DNA of 64,000 bases from an uncultured Paracoccaceae bacterium (GTDB lineage: Bacteria > Pseudomonadota > Alphaproteobacteria > Rhodobacterales > Rhodobacteraceae). Positions 17,712 to 27,115 of this stretch are shown here, piece after piece. The position numbers were made by a program, and so were the translations under genes. Numbering within the stretch: position 1 is the stretch's first letter; each line of letters starts with the position of its first letter. The DNA lies in NCBI GenBank assembly GCA_913060475.1, contig CAJXSD010000004.1, positions 81,553 to 145,552 on the forward strand, given 5' to 3'. The notes beneath the pieces were generated by a model. That model was not told the origin of the DNA and made no database searches. It saw only the letters and a program-made list of their open reading frames with translations.

Positions 17712-18080
17712 ATGACCACACGCATCCTCTACAACGCTGACTGTCCGATTTGTAATGCGGAAATCTGTCATTACCAACGCTATGCCGCCGCGCGGGGTAT
17801 TCCCTTTGGCTTTGACGATCTGAACACCGTTGATCCCGCCCCCTATGGCGTGACGGCGGATCAGGCGGCGCGGCGGTTGCATGTGTTGCATGACGGCCAA
17901 GTGATTGCAGGGGTGGATGCCTTTGTCGTGATTTGGCGGATGATGCCGCGGTATCGGCCCTTGGCTTGGGTGGTGTCGCGGCCCCTGATACTGCCCCTGT
18001 CGCGGATGATTTATGATCGGGTCTTGGCGCCAATCCTGTACCGCATGCATCTGCGCCGACAGGCCAAGGCCACGGGTTAG
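17712..18080 (+). CDS. DCC-family (DUF393) thiol-disulfide oxidoreductase-like protein
   Basis: A 122-residue protein with the family's DxxCxxC motif near the N-terminus (YNADCPICNAEICHYQRYA) and the characteristic later stretch GVDAFVVIWRMMPRYRPLAW, followed by a hydrophobic segment. Members are predicted thioredoxin-fold proteins; the substrate is unknown. The ORF is open seven codons further up, but the ATG at 17712 gives the normal start. It is convergent with the FAD-linked oxidase and ends 4 bp inside it. Confidence 0.85.
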   Translation: MTTRILYNADCPICNAEICHYQRYAAARGIPFGFDDLNTVDPAPYGVTADQAARRLHVLHDGQVIAGVDAFVVIWRMMPRYRPLAWVVSRPLILPLSRMIYDRVLAPILYRMHLRRQAKATG

Positions 18081-19486
18081 TCGCCTGAAAAAATCACACC
18101 CGGATTCAGGATCCCATTCGGGTCCAGCGCCGATTTTATCGCCCGCATCATGGTCAGTTTGGTCGGGTTCGCATAGCGTTCCAGATCGGCGGTTTTCAGT
18201 CGGCCAACCCCATGTTCGGCGCTGAACGATCCATCGTATTGCATCACCAGATCATGAACAACGCCCTGAACGGCGGCGGCGATGTTGGCAAAGTCGGCTT
18301 TGTCCCGGCCCTGTGGCGGAAAGACGTTGTAATGCAAATTGCCATCCCCCAAATGGCCAAAGCAATTGATCCGGAACTGACCCAATTTCGCGATATGGTC
18401 GGGCGCTGTTTCGATGAATTCGGGCACTGCGGAAATGGGCAGGGAAATATCATGGCTGCTGATGGATCCGATCAAACGGTTGGCCGTCGGGATCGTTTCG
18501 CGCAAATTCCACAGGCTGGTGCGCTGTGATTGCGAACTGGCGATAATCCCGTCTTGGACCAACCCGTGGTCATGGGCCCGTTCAAACAGGGTTGTCAGGG
18601 CCGCATCGGCATCTGCACCCAGCCCAAATTCGACCAAAACCATCCAGTCAGGACAGGGATCCATCGGTATGGGAAATTCGGGCAGGGTTTCGCCCAAAAA
18701 CGTGACACCCATGCGCGATATCAACTCAAAGGCGCTGACACCCTCGCCTGCGATATCGCGCGCCAATGCCAACAGATCAACAGCGGCCTTGGGACCAATC
18801 ACCGCCAATAATGCGGTTCCAATACTGGCCGGTTGCGGGAATAATTTCAGCGCAGCGGCGGTGATGATGCCCAGCGTGCCTTCGGACCCGATCAGCAGGT
18901 TGCGCAGATCATAGCCTGTGTTGTCTTTGCGCAGGCGGGTCAAACCATCATAGACGGATCCATCGGCCAACACCGCCTGAACGCCCAAGCACAGATCCCG
19001 CGCATTGCCATAGCGCAGCACATTGACCCCGCCTGCATTGGTCGCCAGATTGCCACCGATTTGCGCGGACCCTTGGGATGCCACTGACAACGGGAATATC
19101 CGGTTATGATCCGCAGCGGCGGTCTGGATCGTTTCCAAAATCGCGCCTGCCTGTACCACCATAACATTTTCTGATGGGAACACTTGGGTGATTTGGTTCA
19201 TACGCTCCAGCGACACCAATACCGGCATGGGCCCCGATTGCATGATTTGGCCGCCCACCAATCCGGTCCCCCCGCCATAGGGCACGACACCAATGCGGCG
19301 CGCGTTACAAAATGCCAAAATTTTCGACAGCTGTTCTACAGATTTCGGGCGGGCAACGGTTGCGGCTTGGCCCTGCCATTTGCCGCGGGGTTCCTCAAGG
19401 TATCTGGGTGTGACCGGGGACAAAATATCGGCGGGCAGCTGTTCGGCCAAGTCCGAAATAAAACTGGCATCAGCAGCATTCAGCAT
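18077..19486 (-). CDS. FAD-binding oxidase (GlcD / D-lactate dehydrogenase-like)
   Basis: A 469-residue flavoprotein of the VAO/PCMH family. The N-terminal FAD-binding domain shows PYGGGTGLVGGQI and the stretch SQGSAQIGGNLATNAGG; the C-terminal domain has FGHLGDGNLHYNVFP and the terminal SAEHGVGRLKTADLERY, typical of GlcD, D-2-hydroxyglutarate and D-lactate dehydrogenases. The substrate cannot be decided from sequence. Start ATG at 19486 follows a perfect AGGAGGTGAT; the frame's longer form to 19621 overlaps the upstream gene and is unlikely. Last gene of the thrC-M16-GNAT run. Confidence 0.88.
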   Translation of the reverse strand: MLNAADASFISDLAEQLPADILSPVTPRYLEEPRGKWQGQAATVARPKSVEQLSKILAFCNARRIGVVPYGGGTGLVGGQIMQSGPMPVLVSLERMNQITQVFPSENVMVVQAGAILETIQTAAADHNRIFPLSVASQGSAQIGGNLATNAGGVNVLRYGNARDLCLGVQAVLADGSVYDGLTRLRKDNTGYDLRNLLIGSEGTLGIITAAALKLFPQPASIGTALLAVIGPKAAVDLLALARDIAGEGVSAFELISRMGVTFLGETLPEFPIPMDPCPDWMVLVEFGLGADADAALTTLFERAHDHGLVQDGIIASSQSQRTSLWNLRETIPTANRLIGSISSHDISLPISAVPEFIETAPDHIAKLGQFRINCFGHLGDGNLHYNVFPPQGRDKADFANIAAAVQGVVHDLVMQYDGSFSAEHGVGRLKTADLERYANPTKLTMMRAIKSALDPNGILNPGVIFSGD

Positions 19487-19494
19487 ATCACCTC

Positions 19495-20085
19495 CTAGGC
19501 CAATCCCACGTTTGTTTTGCCGCGCCGGTCCGCGCGTAGGCAGGAATATAGCACATGCGTGCGCCAACGACCATTGATTTGCAGATAGGCTTGGGCCACG
19601 CCTTCGTATTTGAACCCACATTTTTCCAATGCCCCACGGGATGGGACGTTATCGGGCAGACAGGCGGATTCAATGCGGCTGAGGTCCAATTTAACAAAGG
19701 CATAATGGACCAGGGCCAAAATGGCCTCGCTCATATATCCTTCGCGGGCGAATTGCTGGCCAATCCAATACCCCATGGTGGCCGTTTGCGCAGGCCCACG
19801 GCGGATTGGATCCAGGGTGATGGCCCCCATCAACTGTTGATCGCTGCGGCGTACCAGAAACAGCGGCATCGCTGTGCCTTCGTTGACAGAACGTTGCGAC
19901 CAATAAACACGATTGGCAAAAGATTTGCGTGACAGATGATCCGGCGCCCATGTGGGTTCCCACGGTGTCAGAAAATCCTGACTGGCGTATCGCAATGCAG
20001 ACCATGCGCGGAAATCGGCGTGGTGCGGCAGCCTGAGGATCAGGCGGTCCGTATCAATCTGTACCTTTTTCTTGAACAGAAACAT
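19495..20085 (-). CDS. GNAT N-acetyltransferase, RimJ/RimL type
   Basis: A 196-residue GNAT-fold protein: RLILRLPHHADFRAWSALR at the N-terminus, MGYWIGQQFAREGYMSEAIL (the acetyl-CoA binding Q/RxxGxG/A region in this subfamily) and the C-terminal IESACLPDNVPSRGALEKCG. This is the pattern of RimJ-like ribosomal-protein N-acetyltransferases; the actual target is not certain. Its ATG follows directly on the TAG of the M16 peptidase gene, and its own stop overlaps the ribosome-binding site of the oxidase gene, so the three are coupled. Confidence 0.88.
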   Translation of the reverse strand: MFLFKKKVQIDTDRLILRLPHHADFRAWSALRYASQDFLTPWEPTWAPDHLSRKSFANRVYWSQRSVNEGTAMPLFLVRRSDQQLMGAITLDPIRRGPAQTATMGYWIGQQFAREGYMSEAILALVHYAFVKLDLSRIESACLPDNVPSRGALEKCGFKYEGVAQAYLQINGRWRTHVLYSCLRADRRGKTNVGLA

Positions 20086-21351
20086 CTAGGCCGCCCGTCT
20101 GGTTTCCAATTCCTCTAAACTTGGTGCCATCGCAATCGGACCATAAAGCGCGGTCGTCACCTTGGCCTGGGTCGCGACATGCTGCGCATAGGTGCGCAAT
20201 TTGTCCAGATCGACCGCGTCAATTCGGTCAACCGTTTCAGACAGGTCCGGAATTTTACCCCAAATCTGCATCATGCGCGCCAAACGTTCGGCACGGTTTG
20301 ATGCGCTTTCTAACCCCATCAACAGGCCCGCTTTCATCTGGGCGCGGGCACGGTCCAATTCGGCCTGCGTCAAATCATCCGCGGCCCGTTTTAATTCATC
20401 AATGGTCAAACGGCTTAGGTCCGCCAATTGATCACCAGAGGTCCCCGCATAAATCGTGGTCATGCCCGTATCAACATAGGCCCCCGCCTGCGCAAAGATG
20501 CTGTAACACAGGCCGCGTTTTTCGCGAATTTCCTGAAACAGACGCGATGACATTCCACCACCCAAGGCAATGGCATAGATCTGGGCTGTGTAAATTGCAT
20601 CATCACGATAACTTGGGCTTTCAAAGCCCAAGGTAAAATGTGCCTGCTCTAGCTGACGCTCTTTGCGAAATTCACCAGATGCAAATTGCGCCTGCATGGG
20701 ATCCGCTGCGGCGGCCACAGCAGGCAAATCGCCAAAGGCGCGCGTTGCCAGATCACGCAGTTTGTCATGATCAATTCCACCCGCAGCCGCCAAAACAATA
20801 CGTCCTGCGCCGTAATGTTGGGCGACAAAATTTTCCAAATCACTGCGGCCAAAGCGTTTGATATTGGCATCCGGCCCAAGAATTGATCGACCAATGGATT
20901 GATCGGGATAGGCCGTTTCCTGTAGCCAGTCGAAAATGATATCGTCAGGTGTGTCAAATGTCTGGCCGATTTCTTGCAAAATCACCCCACGCTCGACCTC
21001 GATTTCGCGGGGATCAAACACGGAATTGCGTAATATATCGGACAAAATATCTACCGCCAGCGGGACATCGTCATTCAACACACGCACATAATAGGCCGTG
21101 GTTTCACGCGATGTATAGGCATTGATATAGCCGCCCACATCCTCGATCTGTTCGGCAATTTGCATAGCGGATCGGTTTTTCGTGCCTTTGAACGCCATAT
21201 GTTCCAAGAAATGGGCGATCCCGTTTTGGTCCGCCGTTTCGTCACGCCCGCCGGCCGCCACCCAGACACCGATAGAGGCCGACTGCAATCCGGGCATATG
21301 TTCGGTCACAATGTTCAGACCATTGGCCAAAGTATGATGTTGTATGCTCAC
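20086..21351 (-). CDS. M16-family zinc peptidase (mitochondrial processing peptidase-like)
   Basis: A 421-residue protein with the inverted zinc motif HFLEH at residues 47-51 and the downstream Glu region EIEVERGVILQEI, followed by the second, inactive-type half of the M16 fold. Single-gene PMPCB-like M16 peptidases next to thrC are standard in Rhodobacterales. GTG start 3 nt after the thrC stop; no strong ribosome-binding site, so it probably relies on translational coupling. Cytoplasmic by lack of a signal peptide. Confidence 0.93.
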   Translation of the reverse strand: MSIQHHTLANGLNIVTEHMPGLQSASIGVWVAAGGRDETADQNGIAHFLEHMAFKGTKNRSAMQIAEQIEDVGGYINAYTSRETTAYYVRVLNDDVPLAVDILSDILRNSVFDPREIEVERGVILQEIGQTFDTPDDIIFDWLQETAYPDQSIGRSILGPDANIKRFGRSDLENFVAQHYGAGRIVLAAAGGIDHDKLRDLATRAFGDLPAVAAAADPMQAQFASGEFRKERQLEQAHFTLGFESPSYRDDAIYTAQIYAIALGGGMSSRLFQEIREKRGLCYSIFAQAGAYVDTGMTTIYAGTSGDQLADLSRLTIDELKRAADDLTQAELDRARAQMKAGLLMGLESASNRAERLARMMQIWGKIPDLSETVDRIDAVDLDKLRTYAQHVATQAKVTTALYGPIAMAPSLEELETRRAA

Positions 21352-21354
21352 GCT

Positions 21355-22740
21355 TTAGATCCGTTCTTTCACGATAGCTTTTAACGCCTCTAGGTCGTTG
21401 GCCACGCGGGTGACGCGTTCATCGCGGTCATAGAGATCCGCCATCCGTGCAGGCAACGGTGGACGCACGCCCGTGGCGCGTTCGACCGCGTCAGGGAATT
21501 TGGCCGGATGGGCCGTGGCCAGGGTGATCATGGGCGTATTTACATCGCGTTGTTGATCCGCCACACGCACCCCAATCGCGGAATGGGGGCACAGCAATTC
21601 CGCGCGGCTGGCAAAGGACGCGGTGATTTCAGCCAGCGTTTCATCCTCGGACACGCGACCGCTGTCGAAATGATCCCGAAGCCGGTCCAAAATACCCTGG
21701 GACAGGTCAAAACCGCCCTGGGTTTTCAGGTGTTCCATCAATTGAACAACCGACGCGCCATCGCGATCATAGGCATCAAACAAAGCCCGTTCGAAATTTG
21801 AACTGACCTGAATATCCATCGACGGGCTGATCGATGGTGACACATCGCCGGTCTGATAGGCCCCTGTTGTCAAACAGCGGTGCAAAATATCGTTTTGGTT
21901 GGTGGCCACGACCAGACGATCAATCGGCAACCCCATTTGTTTGGCAATGTAGCCTGCAAAAATATCACCAAAGTTTCCGGTCGGCACGGTAAAGCTGACC
22001 TTGCGCTGCGGCGCGCCCAGCTGAACAGCGGATGAAAAATAATAAACCACCTGCGCCAGAACGCGTGCCCAGTTGATCGAATTTACACCCGCCAATTTGA
22101 CACCATCGCGGAATTCGAAATCATTGAACATGTCTTTCAGACGCGCTTGGCAGTCGTCGAAATGCCCATCCACGGCCAAGGCATGCACGTTGGATTCGGA
22201 TGGCGTCGTCATCTGCCTGCGCTGGACCTCGGACACGCGGCCATGGGGGAACATGACGAACACATCCACCGCATCCAGCCCGCGAAATGCCTCCATCGCG
22301 GCGGACCCTGTGTCACCGCTGGTCGCGGTGACAATGGTAATACGTTCGCCCAGACGTGTCAGGACCACTTGGAACAATTGGCCGATTAACTGCATTGCGA
22401 AATCTTTGAATGCCAAAGTTGGTCCGTGGAACAGTTCCAACAGGAAATGGTTGTTATCCAACTGCACCAAGGGCGCGCGTGCGGAATGGCCGAAATTAGC
22501 ATAGGCCTTGGTGATGATGTCGCCAAACTCGGCATCGGTAAAGGTATCGCCTACGAATGGGCGCATCACACGAAACGCAATCTCTTCATAACTCAGGCCC
22601 GCCAGTGCCGCGATATCGGCGTGGGACATTTGCGGAATGGACTGCGGCACATATAGCCCGCCATCCCGCGCAAGACCGGTGCGCATTGCATCTTGGAACG
22701 GTAAAACCGGGGCTGTGCCGCGGGTCGAAACATACATCAT
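21355..22740 (-). CDS. thrC: Threonine synthase
   Basis: PLP enzyme converting O-phosphohomoserine to threonine, 461 residues, cytoplasmic. The PLP lysine is in HGPTLAFKDFAMQLIG (Lys112) and the phosphate-binding TATSGDTGSAAMEAFRG follows. The length and motifs match the long (class I, fungal/proteobacterial) form. The ATG overlaps the SURF1 stop by 4 bp (ATGA), placing it at the downstream end of the cytochrome oxidase run. Confidence 0.97.
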   Translation of the reverse strand: MMYVSTRGTAPVLPFQDAMRTGLARDGGLYVPQSIPQMSHADIAALAGLSYEEIAFRVMRPFVGDTFTDAEFGDIITKAYANFGHSARAPLVQLDNNHFLLELFHGPTLAFKDFAMQLIGQLFQVVLTRLGERITIVTATSGDTGSAAMEAFRGLDAVDVFVMFPHGRVSEVQRRQMTTPSESNVHALAVDGHFDDCQARLKDMFNDFEFRDGVKLAGVNSINWARVLAQVVYYFSSAVQLGAPQRKVSFTVPTGNFGDIFAGYIAKQMGLPIDRLVVATNQNDILHRCLTTGAYQTGDVSPSISPSMDIQVSSNFERALFDAYDRDGASVVQLMEHLKTQGGFDLSQGILDRLRDHFDSGRVSEDETLAEITASFASRAELLCPHSAIGVRVADQQRDVNTPMITLATAHPAKFPDAVERATGVRPPLPARMADLYDRDERVTRVANDLEALKAIVKERI

Positions 22741-23414
22741 TTTTCAGATACCTTTTGTCGGGTGCGCCAGAAAAACAGGGCGCTCATCGCGGCCCAAACC
22801 GCGGCTAAGGAAAACCATGTAATGGCATAGTTCAAGTGATCATTTGGAATCCCCGCCGTATCGACGGGCAAAGGGGTCAGCCCATCGATGGTCGGGGTCA
22901 ATTCCTTGGCCACGATTAGGATCGGTTCAGCATTCAGGTGGGCGGCCAATTTATCAACATCGCGGGCGAACCACAGGTTGGCCGCCACATCTGGCGCGGG
23001 CGTGTAACTGTCGGTTTCTTCGGGCCAATGCAGGTTACCAGTGATCTGGACTGTCCCCGATAGGCGCAGCTGCACTGCATCATCAATTTTGGTGTACCCC
23101 AAATCAACCAAAATACGGCGGTCACCTGTATCCAGAACCGTAATGATTTTGTGAACAGCGCCGATGTTTTTTAACCCGCCCAAAACCCGCACATAATTCG
23201 GGGTCAGGGTGCCGGTCACGTCGATGGCCTGATATTCATCAACCCTGGGGTCGACAGTGGCCGGCAAGGGGATCGGTGCATCCTGAATACGCGTTTCAAT
23301 TTCATTCAAAATCGCACGCTTCCACGCCAGCCGGTCCAATTGCCATTTGCCCAATGACAACAGAATGCCGGTTCCAACAACCGCGACGATGATCAAAAAC
23401 AAAAGTCGTTTCAC
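22737..23414 (-). CDS. SURF1-family cytochrome c oxidase assembly protein
   Basis: Assembly factor thought to help heme a insertion into subunit I. Two transmembrane helices bracket a periplasmic domain: one at residues about 3-22, one near the C-terminus (YAITWFSLAAVWAAMSALFF), with the family signature LGKWQLDRLAWK just after the first. The frame is open to a TTG at 23426; I choose GTG at 23414, which has GGGG about 8 nt upstream and starts right at the membrane helix. A terminator-like hairpin separates it from ctaE. Confidence 0.93.
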   Translation of the reverse strand: MKRLLFLIIVAVVGTGILLSLGKWQLDRLAWKRAILNEIETRIQDAPIPLPATVDPRVDEYQAIDVTGTLTPNYVRVLGGLKNIGAVHKIITVLDTGDRRILVDLGYTKIDDAVQLRLSGTVQITGNLHWPEETDSYTPAPDVAANLWFARDVDKLAAHLNAEPILIVAKELTPTIDGLTPLPVDTAGIPNDHLNYAITWFSLAAVWAAMSALFFWRTRQKVSEK

Positions 23415-23432
23415 AAGGTGCCCCAATGAAAA

Positions 23433-23456
23433 AGCGCGCGGGATAGCCCGCGCGCT
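23433..23456 (-). terminator. Strong hairpin with T-run between ctaE and SURF1
   Basis: AGCGCGCGGG and its perfect complement CCCGCGCGCT form a 10-bp GC-rich stem with a 4-nt loop. On the minus strand the stem is followed by TTTTTC, a proper intrinsic terminator. It lies after ctaE and just before the SURF1 start, so it probably attenuates transcription into SURF1-thrC. Confidence 0.75.
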
Positions 23457-23501
23457 GTGTTTATGCGACAGGATGCCGTCAGCATCAAGTCGTAAACCGT
23501 G

Positions 23502-24302
23502 TTATTGGCCCCAAACATAGACCGCTGCGAACAGGAACAGCCAGACCACGTCAACAAAGTGCCAATACCATGCGGCCGCTTCGAAGCCCAGGTGGCTGTC
23601 TGGTGTAAAGTGACCGCGCATTGCACGCAGCATGCAGATGAACAGGAAAATCGTGCCGACGATCACGTGGAACCCGTGGAACCCGGTCGCCATAAAGAAG
23701 TTTGCACCATAGATGTTTCCCGCAAATCCAAAGGCTGCGTGGCTGTATTCATACGCCTGGAACGCGGTAAAGATCAGACCCAAGATCACCGCAATCGCCA
23801 GACCGTTGATCATGTCTTTGCGGTTGTTTTCATGTGCAATCGCGTGGTGCGCCCAAGTGGCGGCCGCGCCTGAACACAGCAGGATCAGCGTGTTGATCAG
23901 TGGCAGGTGCCATGGGTCAAATGTTTCGATGCCCGCAGGCGGGAAAACACCGTCGACGATCGGGCTCATTTCGCCCATTGGGTACATCGCGTGCTTAAAG
24001 AAACTCCAGAACCATGCCGCAAAGAACATGACTTCGGACATGATAAACAGGATAAAACCGTAGCGCAGACCAATCAGAACCACAGGTGTATGATCGCCCG
24101 CTTGGTTTTCTTTGACTGTATCAGCCCACCAGCCAAACATAACGTACAATACGCCAACAAAACCGATCAAACCCAACCAGGGTCCACCATCGTGGAAAAA
24201 CAATACTGCGCCAAACAGCATCAAAAATGCTGCAACAGACGCCAAGAGCGGCCACAAAGACGGGGCCAAAATGTGATAGTCGTGATTTTTAACGTGTGCC
24301 AT
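23502..24302 (-). CDS. ctaE: Cytochrome c oxidase subunit III (aa3 type)
   Basis: Integral membrane subunit of the aa3 terminal oxidase, 266 residues, seven predicted helices. Typical stretches are [21 protein letters not shown] and [19 protein letters not shown], which hold the conserved Glu and His residues of subunit III. GAGGGAAAACT precedes the ATG. It follows ctaG in the same direction. Subunit I (ctaD) is not in this window, as is common in this order where ctaD sits elsewhere. Confidence 0.97.
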   Translation of the reverse strand: MAHVKNHDYHILAPSLWPLLASVAAFLMLFGAVLFFHDGGPWLGLIGFVGVLYVMFGWWADTVKENQAGDHTPVVLIGLRYGFILFIMSEVMFFAAWFWSFFKHAMYPMGEMSPIVDGVFPPAGIETFDPWHLPLINTLILLCSGAAATWAHHAIAHENNRKDMINGLAIAVILGLIFTAFQAYEYSHAAFGFAGNIYGANFFMATGFHGFHVIVGTIFLFICMLRAMRGHFTPDSHLGFEAAAWYWHFVDVVWLFLFAAVYVWGQ

Positions 24303-24322
24303 AGTTTTCCCTCATTGGAGGC

Positions 24323-24898
24323 TTAGTTTAAGGTTGTTTTATCGTCCTGCGCAACATCCGCTTGTGCGGTTTCCTGCGGCAGGTCGGTTTCATAGAATGT
24401 ATAGGACAGTGTAATGACCTTGGTGTATTTTGCATCGCGGTCATCCACAATTTCGGGATCGACAAAGAACGTCACAGGCATTTCGACCCGTTCACCGGGT
24501 TGCAATACCTGCTGTTCAAAACAGAAACAATCAATTTTCGTGAAAAAATTGCCTGCTTCATAGGGGGTGACGTTATAGGACGCTGTTCCTGCAACCGGGC
24601 GGCTGGTGGGATTATACGCCTCATAAAATACCATTCCGGTTTCGCCGATTCGCATTTCGACCTGACGTTCCATAGGTTTGAATTCCCATGGCATGTCACG
24701 GTCTAATGATGCGTCAAATCTGATCTTGATGGTTTTGTCCAAAATCACATCAGACCCCGTTTGCGCGGTGTTGGTTACGCCGCCAAACCCTGTGACACGA
24801 CAAAACCAATCATATAGGGGCACAGACGCCCATGCCAGCGCGCCCATAAAGACGACCAAGCTGACTGTTTGCAGAACTGTTTTGCGTTTATTATCCAT
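24323..24898 (-). CDS. ctaG: Cytochrome c oxidase assembly protein CtaG (Cox11)
   Basis: Membrane-anchored copper chaperone for the CuB site, 191 residues. One N-terminal TM helix (VLQTVSLVVFMGALAWASVP) is followed by LYDWFCRVTGFGG and the periplasmic domain with the CuB-delivery motif CFCFEQQVLQPGE. A GTG at 24901 is in frame, but the ATG at 24898 shares its A with the TGA of the upstream small gene. Complete Cox11 length. Confidence 0.96.
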   Translation of the reverse strand: MDNKRKTVLQTVSLVVFMGALAWASVPLYDWFCRVTGFGGVTNTAQTGSDVILDKTIKIRFDASLDRDMPWEFKPMERQVEMRIGETGMVFYEAYNPTSRPVAGTASYNVTPYEAGNFFTKIDCFCFEQQVLQPGERVEMPVTFFVDPEIVDDRDAKYTKVITLSYTFYETDLPQETAQADVAQDDKTTLN

Positions 24899-25062
24899 CA
24901 CTGACCCGTTGTTCCAGTTATTGCAGCAGACACGTTTCCGCCTGTCACTTTGACAACAGTTAACCCGAAAACGATCGCGACAAAAGCAATCAGCACCAAT
25001 CCCAACCCAATATTGCGGCCAGACCGGCGGTTATGCAATTCGTGTGGTTTATGAATACTCAT
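24898..25062 (-). CDS. Small single-TM protein between ctaB and ctaG (CoxF-like)
   Basis: A 54-residue ORF I found by translating the gap between ctaG and ctaB. It has a basic, His-containing N-terminus ([19 protein letters not shown]), one clear transmembrane helix ([20 protein letters not shown]) and a short Gly/Thr-rich tail. It overlaps ctaB by 4 bp (ATGA) and ctaG by 1 bp, which strongly supports it as a real gene. Small one-helix proteins at this spot are known in cta clusters of Rhodobacterales and Paracoccus; I infer a role in oxidase assembly but no activity can be named. Confidence 0.82.
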   Translation of the reverse strand: MSIHKPHELHNRRSGRNIGLGLVLIAFVAIVFGLTVVKVTGGNVSAAITGTTGQ

Positions 25063-25997
25063 GCCAAAACCCCAAAGTAGCGGTCGATAAAGGCCTCAGC
25101 CAAAATTGCACCGAAATGCAAAAAGAGATAGGCCAAGGACAATTTGAAAAACTTGCGTTCGGCCAAGAAATTATCCGTTTCGCTGACCTCTTCGTCACGG
25201 CGCCAAATTTTGACCGCACCCCACAGGAACATCGCGTTCAAAACGATTGCCACGCCCAGATAGACATACCCACCAATCGAGGTAAACCCAGCAGCAATGG
25301 CCAAAACGGCCAGAACAACAGTATATCCCAAAATGTGGTTGCGGGTCACACGGCGACCGTGGGTTACGGTCAGCATCGGCACCTTGGCATTGTCATAATC
25401 GTTGCGCATGAACAGGGCCAAGGCCCAGAAATGTGGGGGTGTCCACATGAAAATCAGTGCAAACATCAAAACGCTTTCGATGGAAACACCACCGGTGGCA
25501 ACGGCCCAACCGATCATGGGGGGAAATGCACCTGCCGCACCACCGATCACGATATTCTGTGGCGTCCAACGTTTCAGCCACATTGTGTAAATCACAACGT
25601 AAAAGAATATGGTAAAGGCCAAGAAGGCGGCAGCGAACCAGTTGGACGCCAACCCCAGCATCAAGACCGAAATACCAGACAATGCAAAGCCCAATGCCTT
25701 GGCTTCGTCCTCAGTCACTTTGCCCGCAGGAATGGGGCGTTTTTGCGTGCGACGCATCACCCGATCAATGTCTGCGTCATACCACATGTTCAATGCGCCA
25801 GATGCCCCACCGCCCAGCGCGATGAACAAAATCGACACAAACCCGACAAAGGGATGCACCGCAACTGGCGCCGCCAACAGACCAACCCAAGCGGTGAATA
25901 CAACCAACGTCATCACACGTGGTTTCAACAACGCGAAATAATCGCCGAATTCGGCGTCTGATGTTGTTGGGATATTCTGATAGCTTGTATCGCTCAT
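25059..25997 (-). CDS. ctaB: Protoheme IX farnesyltransferase (heme O synthase)
   Basis: UbiA-family prenyltransferase adding farnesyl to heme B, needed for heme A of the oxidase; 312 residues with about nine TM helices. The first Asp-rich motif is [19 protein letters not shown] and the conserved [16 protein letters not shown] opens the domain. The frame is open to an ATG at 26033, but the ATG at 25997 (MSDTSYQN) gives the family's normal N-terminus and the longer form would start inside a hairpin loop. Lies between ctaC and the small gene. Confidence 0.95.
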   Translation of the reverse strand: MSDTSYQNIPTTSDAEFGDYFALLKPRVMTLVVFTAWVGLLAAPVAVHPFVGFVSILFIALGGGASGALNMWYDADIDRVMRRTQKRPIPAGKVTEDEAKALGFALSGISVLMLGLASNWFAAAFLAFTIFFYVVIYTMWLKRWTPQNIVIGGAAGAFPPMIGWAVATGGVSIESVLMFALIFMWTPPHFWALALFMRNDYDNAKVPMLTVTHGRRVTRNHILGYTVVLAVLAIAAGFTSIGGYVYLGVAIVLNAMFLWGAVKIWRRDEEVSETDNFLAERKFFKLSLAYLFLHFGAILAEAFIDRYFGVLA

Positions 25998-26017
25998 GCG
26001 CGTGACCCATGGTTTAG

Positions 26018-26048
26018 ACACGTCCCCAATCATACGTCGGGGACGCGT
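26018..26048 (-). other. Intercistronic hairpin between ctaC and ctaB
   Basis: ACACGTCCCC and GGGGACGCGT form a 10-bp stem (one G-U type pair) around an 11-nt loop right after the ctaC stop. There is no T-run, so it looks like an mRNA structure that may protect the ctaC 3' end or tune ctaB translation, not a terminator. Confidence 0.45.
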
Positions 26049-26054
26049 GACATC

Positions 26055-26936
26055 TTAGTTCGCAGACGCAACCTGATATGTGGCATCCAAAACAGGCGCT
26101 GACGCATATTCTTCTTTTGCGTCTTTCAGCCACTGGTCGTATTCCTCTTGGCTGACCACTTTGACAGTGATTGGCATGTATGCGTGGTCTTTACCGCACA
26201 ATTCGGAACACTGGCCGAAATAGATGCCTTCTTTCTCGGCTTTGAACCACAATTGACCGATCCGACCTGGTACAGCATCTTGCTTGACGCCAAAGGCGGG
26301 AATGGTCCAGCTGTGGATCACGTCAGCACCCGTCACCTGCATTACGACAACCTTGTTTACGGGAACAACCACCTGTGTGTCTGTCGCCAACAGGAATTCT
26401 TCGCGGGAATAACCGGCATCAATCAGCTGCGCTTCGACTTCTGGGCTCATGCGTTTGTCGTCAAATGCGCCAATCATGAAACTGTCGAAACCGAAACCTT
26501 CGTCAGTGTATTCATAGCCCCAGTACCACTGATAGCCTGTCACTTTGATATTAATTTCGCCCTCTGGGATCTCTTGTTGCTTGAACAAAATCGGCAGCGA
26601 ATAGGCACCGATAAACAGCAATGTCAAAATTGGAACGACAGTCCACAAGATTTCAATCGGCGTGTTGTGCGTAAAGGACGCAGGATTTGGATTGGCGCGG
26701 CGGTTGTAACGCACCATGACCACAACCAACAATGCTGTCACGAACAACACGATTGCGATAATGATCACGTTGATCATTCCGTCCAACCACTGCAGGTCGC
26801 GCGCCAATTCCGTGGCGGCTGGCTGAAACCCCATAGCTTTGTCAGTTGGTGTACCAATAATTTCACTGCTGTCTTGCGCAAAGGCAGGTACAGCTAGACC
26901 GGCGGCCGCAAGGCCTGATAGCATCTTCAGTCGCAT
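26055..26936 (-). CDS. ctaC: Cytochrome c oxidase subunit II (aa3 type)
   Basis: Subunit II accepts electrons from cytochrome c at the CuA centre; 293 residues. A signal peptide (cleavage after about residue 20, AVPAFA-QDS) is followed by two TM helices (about 54-76 and 95-113) and the periplasmic cupredoxin domain. CuA ligands are visible in DVIHSWTIP and [26 protein letters not shown] precedes the ATG. First gene of the leftward run ctaC-ctaB-small ORF-ctaG-ctaE; the oxidase promoter must lie in the 179-bp gap towards tldD. Confidence 0.97.
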   Translation of the reverse strand: MRLKMLSGLAAAGLAVPAFAQDSSEIIGTPTDKAMGFQPAATELARDLQWLDGMINVIIIAIVLFVTALLVVVMVRYNRRANPNPASFTHNTPIEILWTVVPILTLLFIGAYSLPILFKQQEIPEGEINIKVTGYQWYWGYEYTDEGFGFDSFMIGAFDDKRMSPEVEAQLIDAGYSREEFLLATDTQVVVPVNKVVVMQVTGADVIHSWTIPAFGVKQDAVPGRIGQLWFKAEKEGIYFGQCSELCGKDHAYMPITVKVVSQEEYDQWLKDAKEEYASAPVLDATYQVASAN

Positions 26937-27115
26937 TTTATACCCTGATCGGTTGTTTCCCTGAATGAAAATCCACCCATTGGACGGAATCCCATTGTAT
27001 TCTGGCGCCTTAAAAACATATTTATGACAAGAGATAAAGAAATAAATGCCAATGACATCACCTTGAAACCAAGGGCATTATGTCGCGCTAAAAACAGAAC
27101 AAAGGCCGCAGTCCA

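Noticed and set aside
25044..25961. A 305-codon plus-strand frame through ctaB
   Set aside because: Rich in His, Gln and Asn, antisense to the TM helices of heme O synthase, with no ribosome-binding site; a shadow frame.
26937..27115. FNR- or RegA-type sites in the ctaC-tldD gap
   Set aside because: No sequence close to a TTGAT-N4-ATCAA box could be found; only scattered AT-rich stretches.
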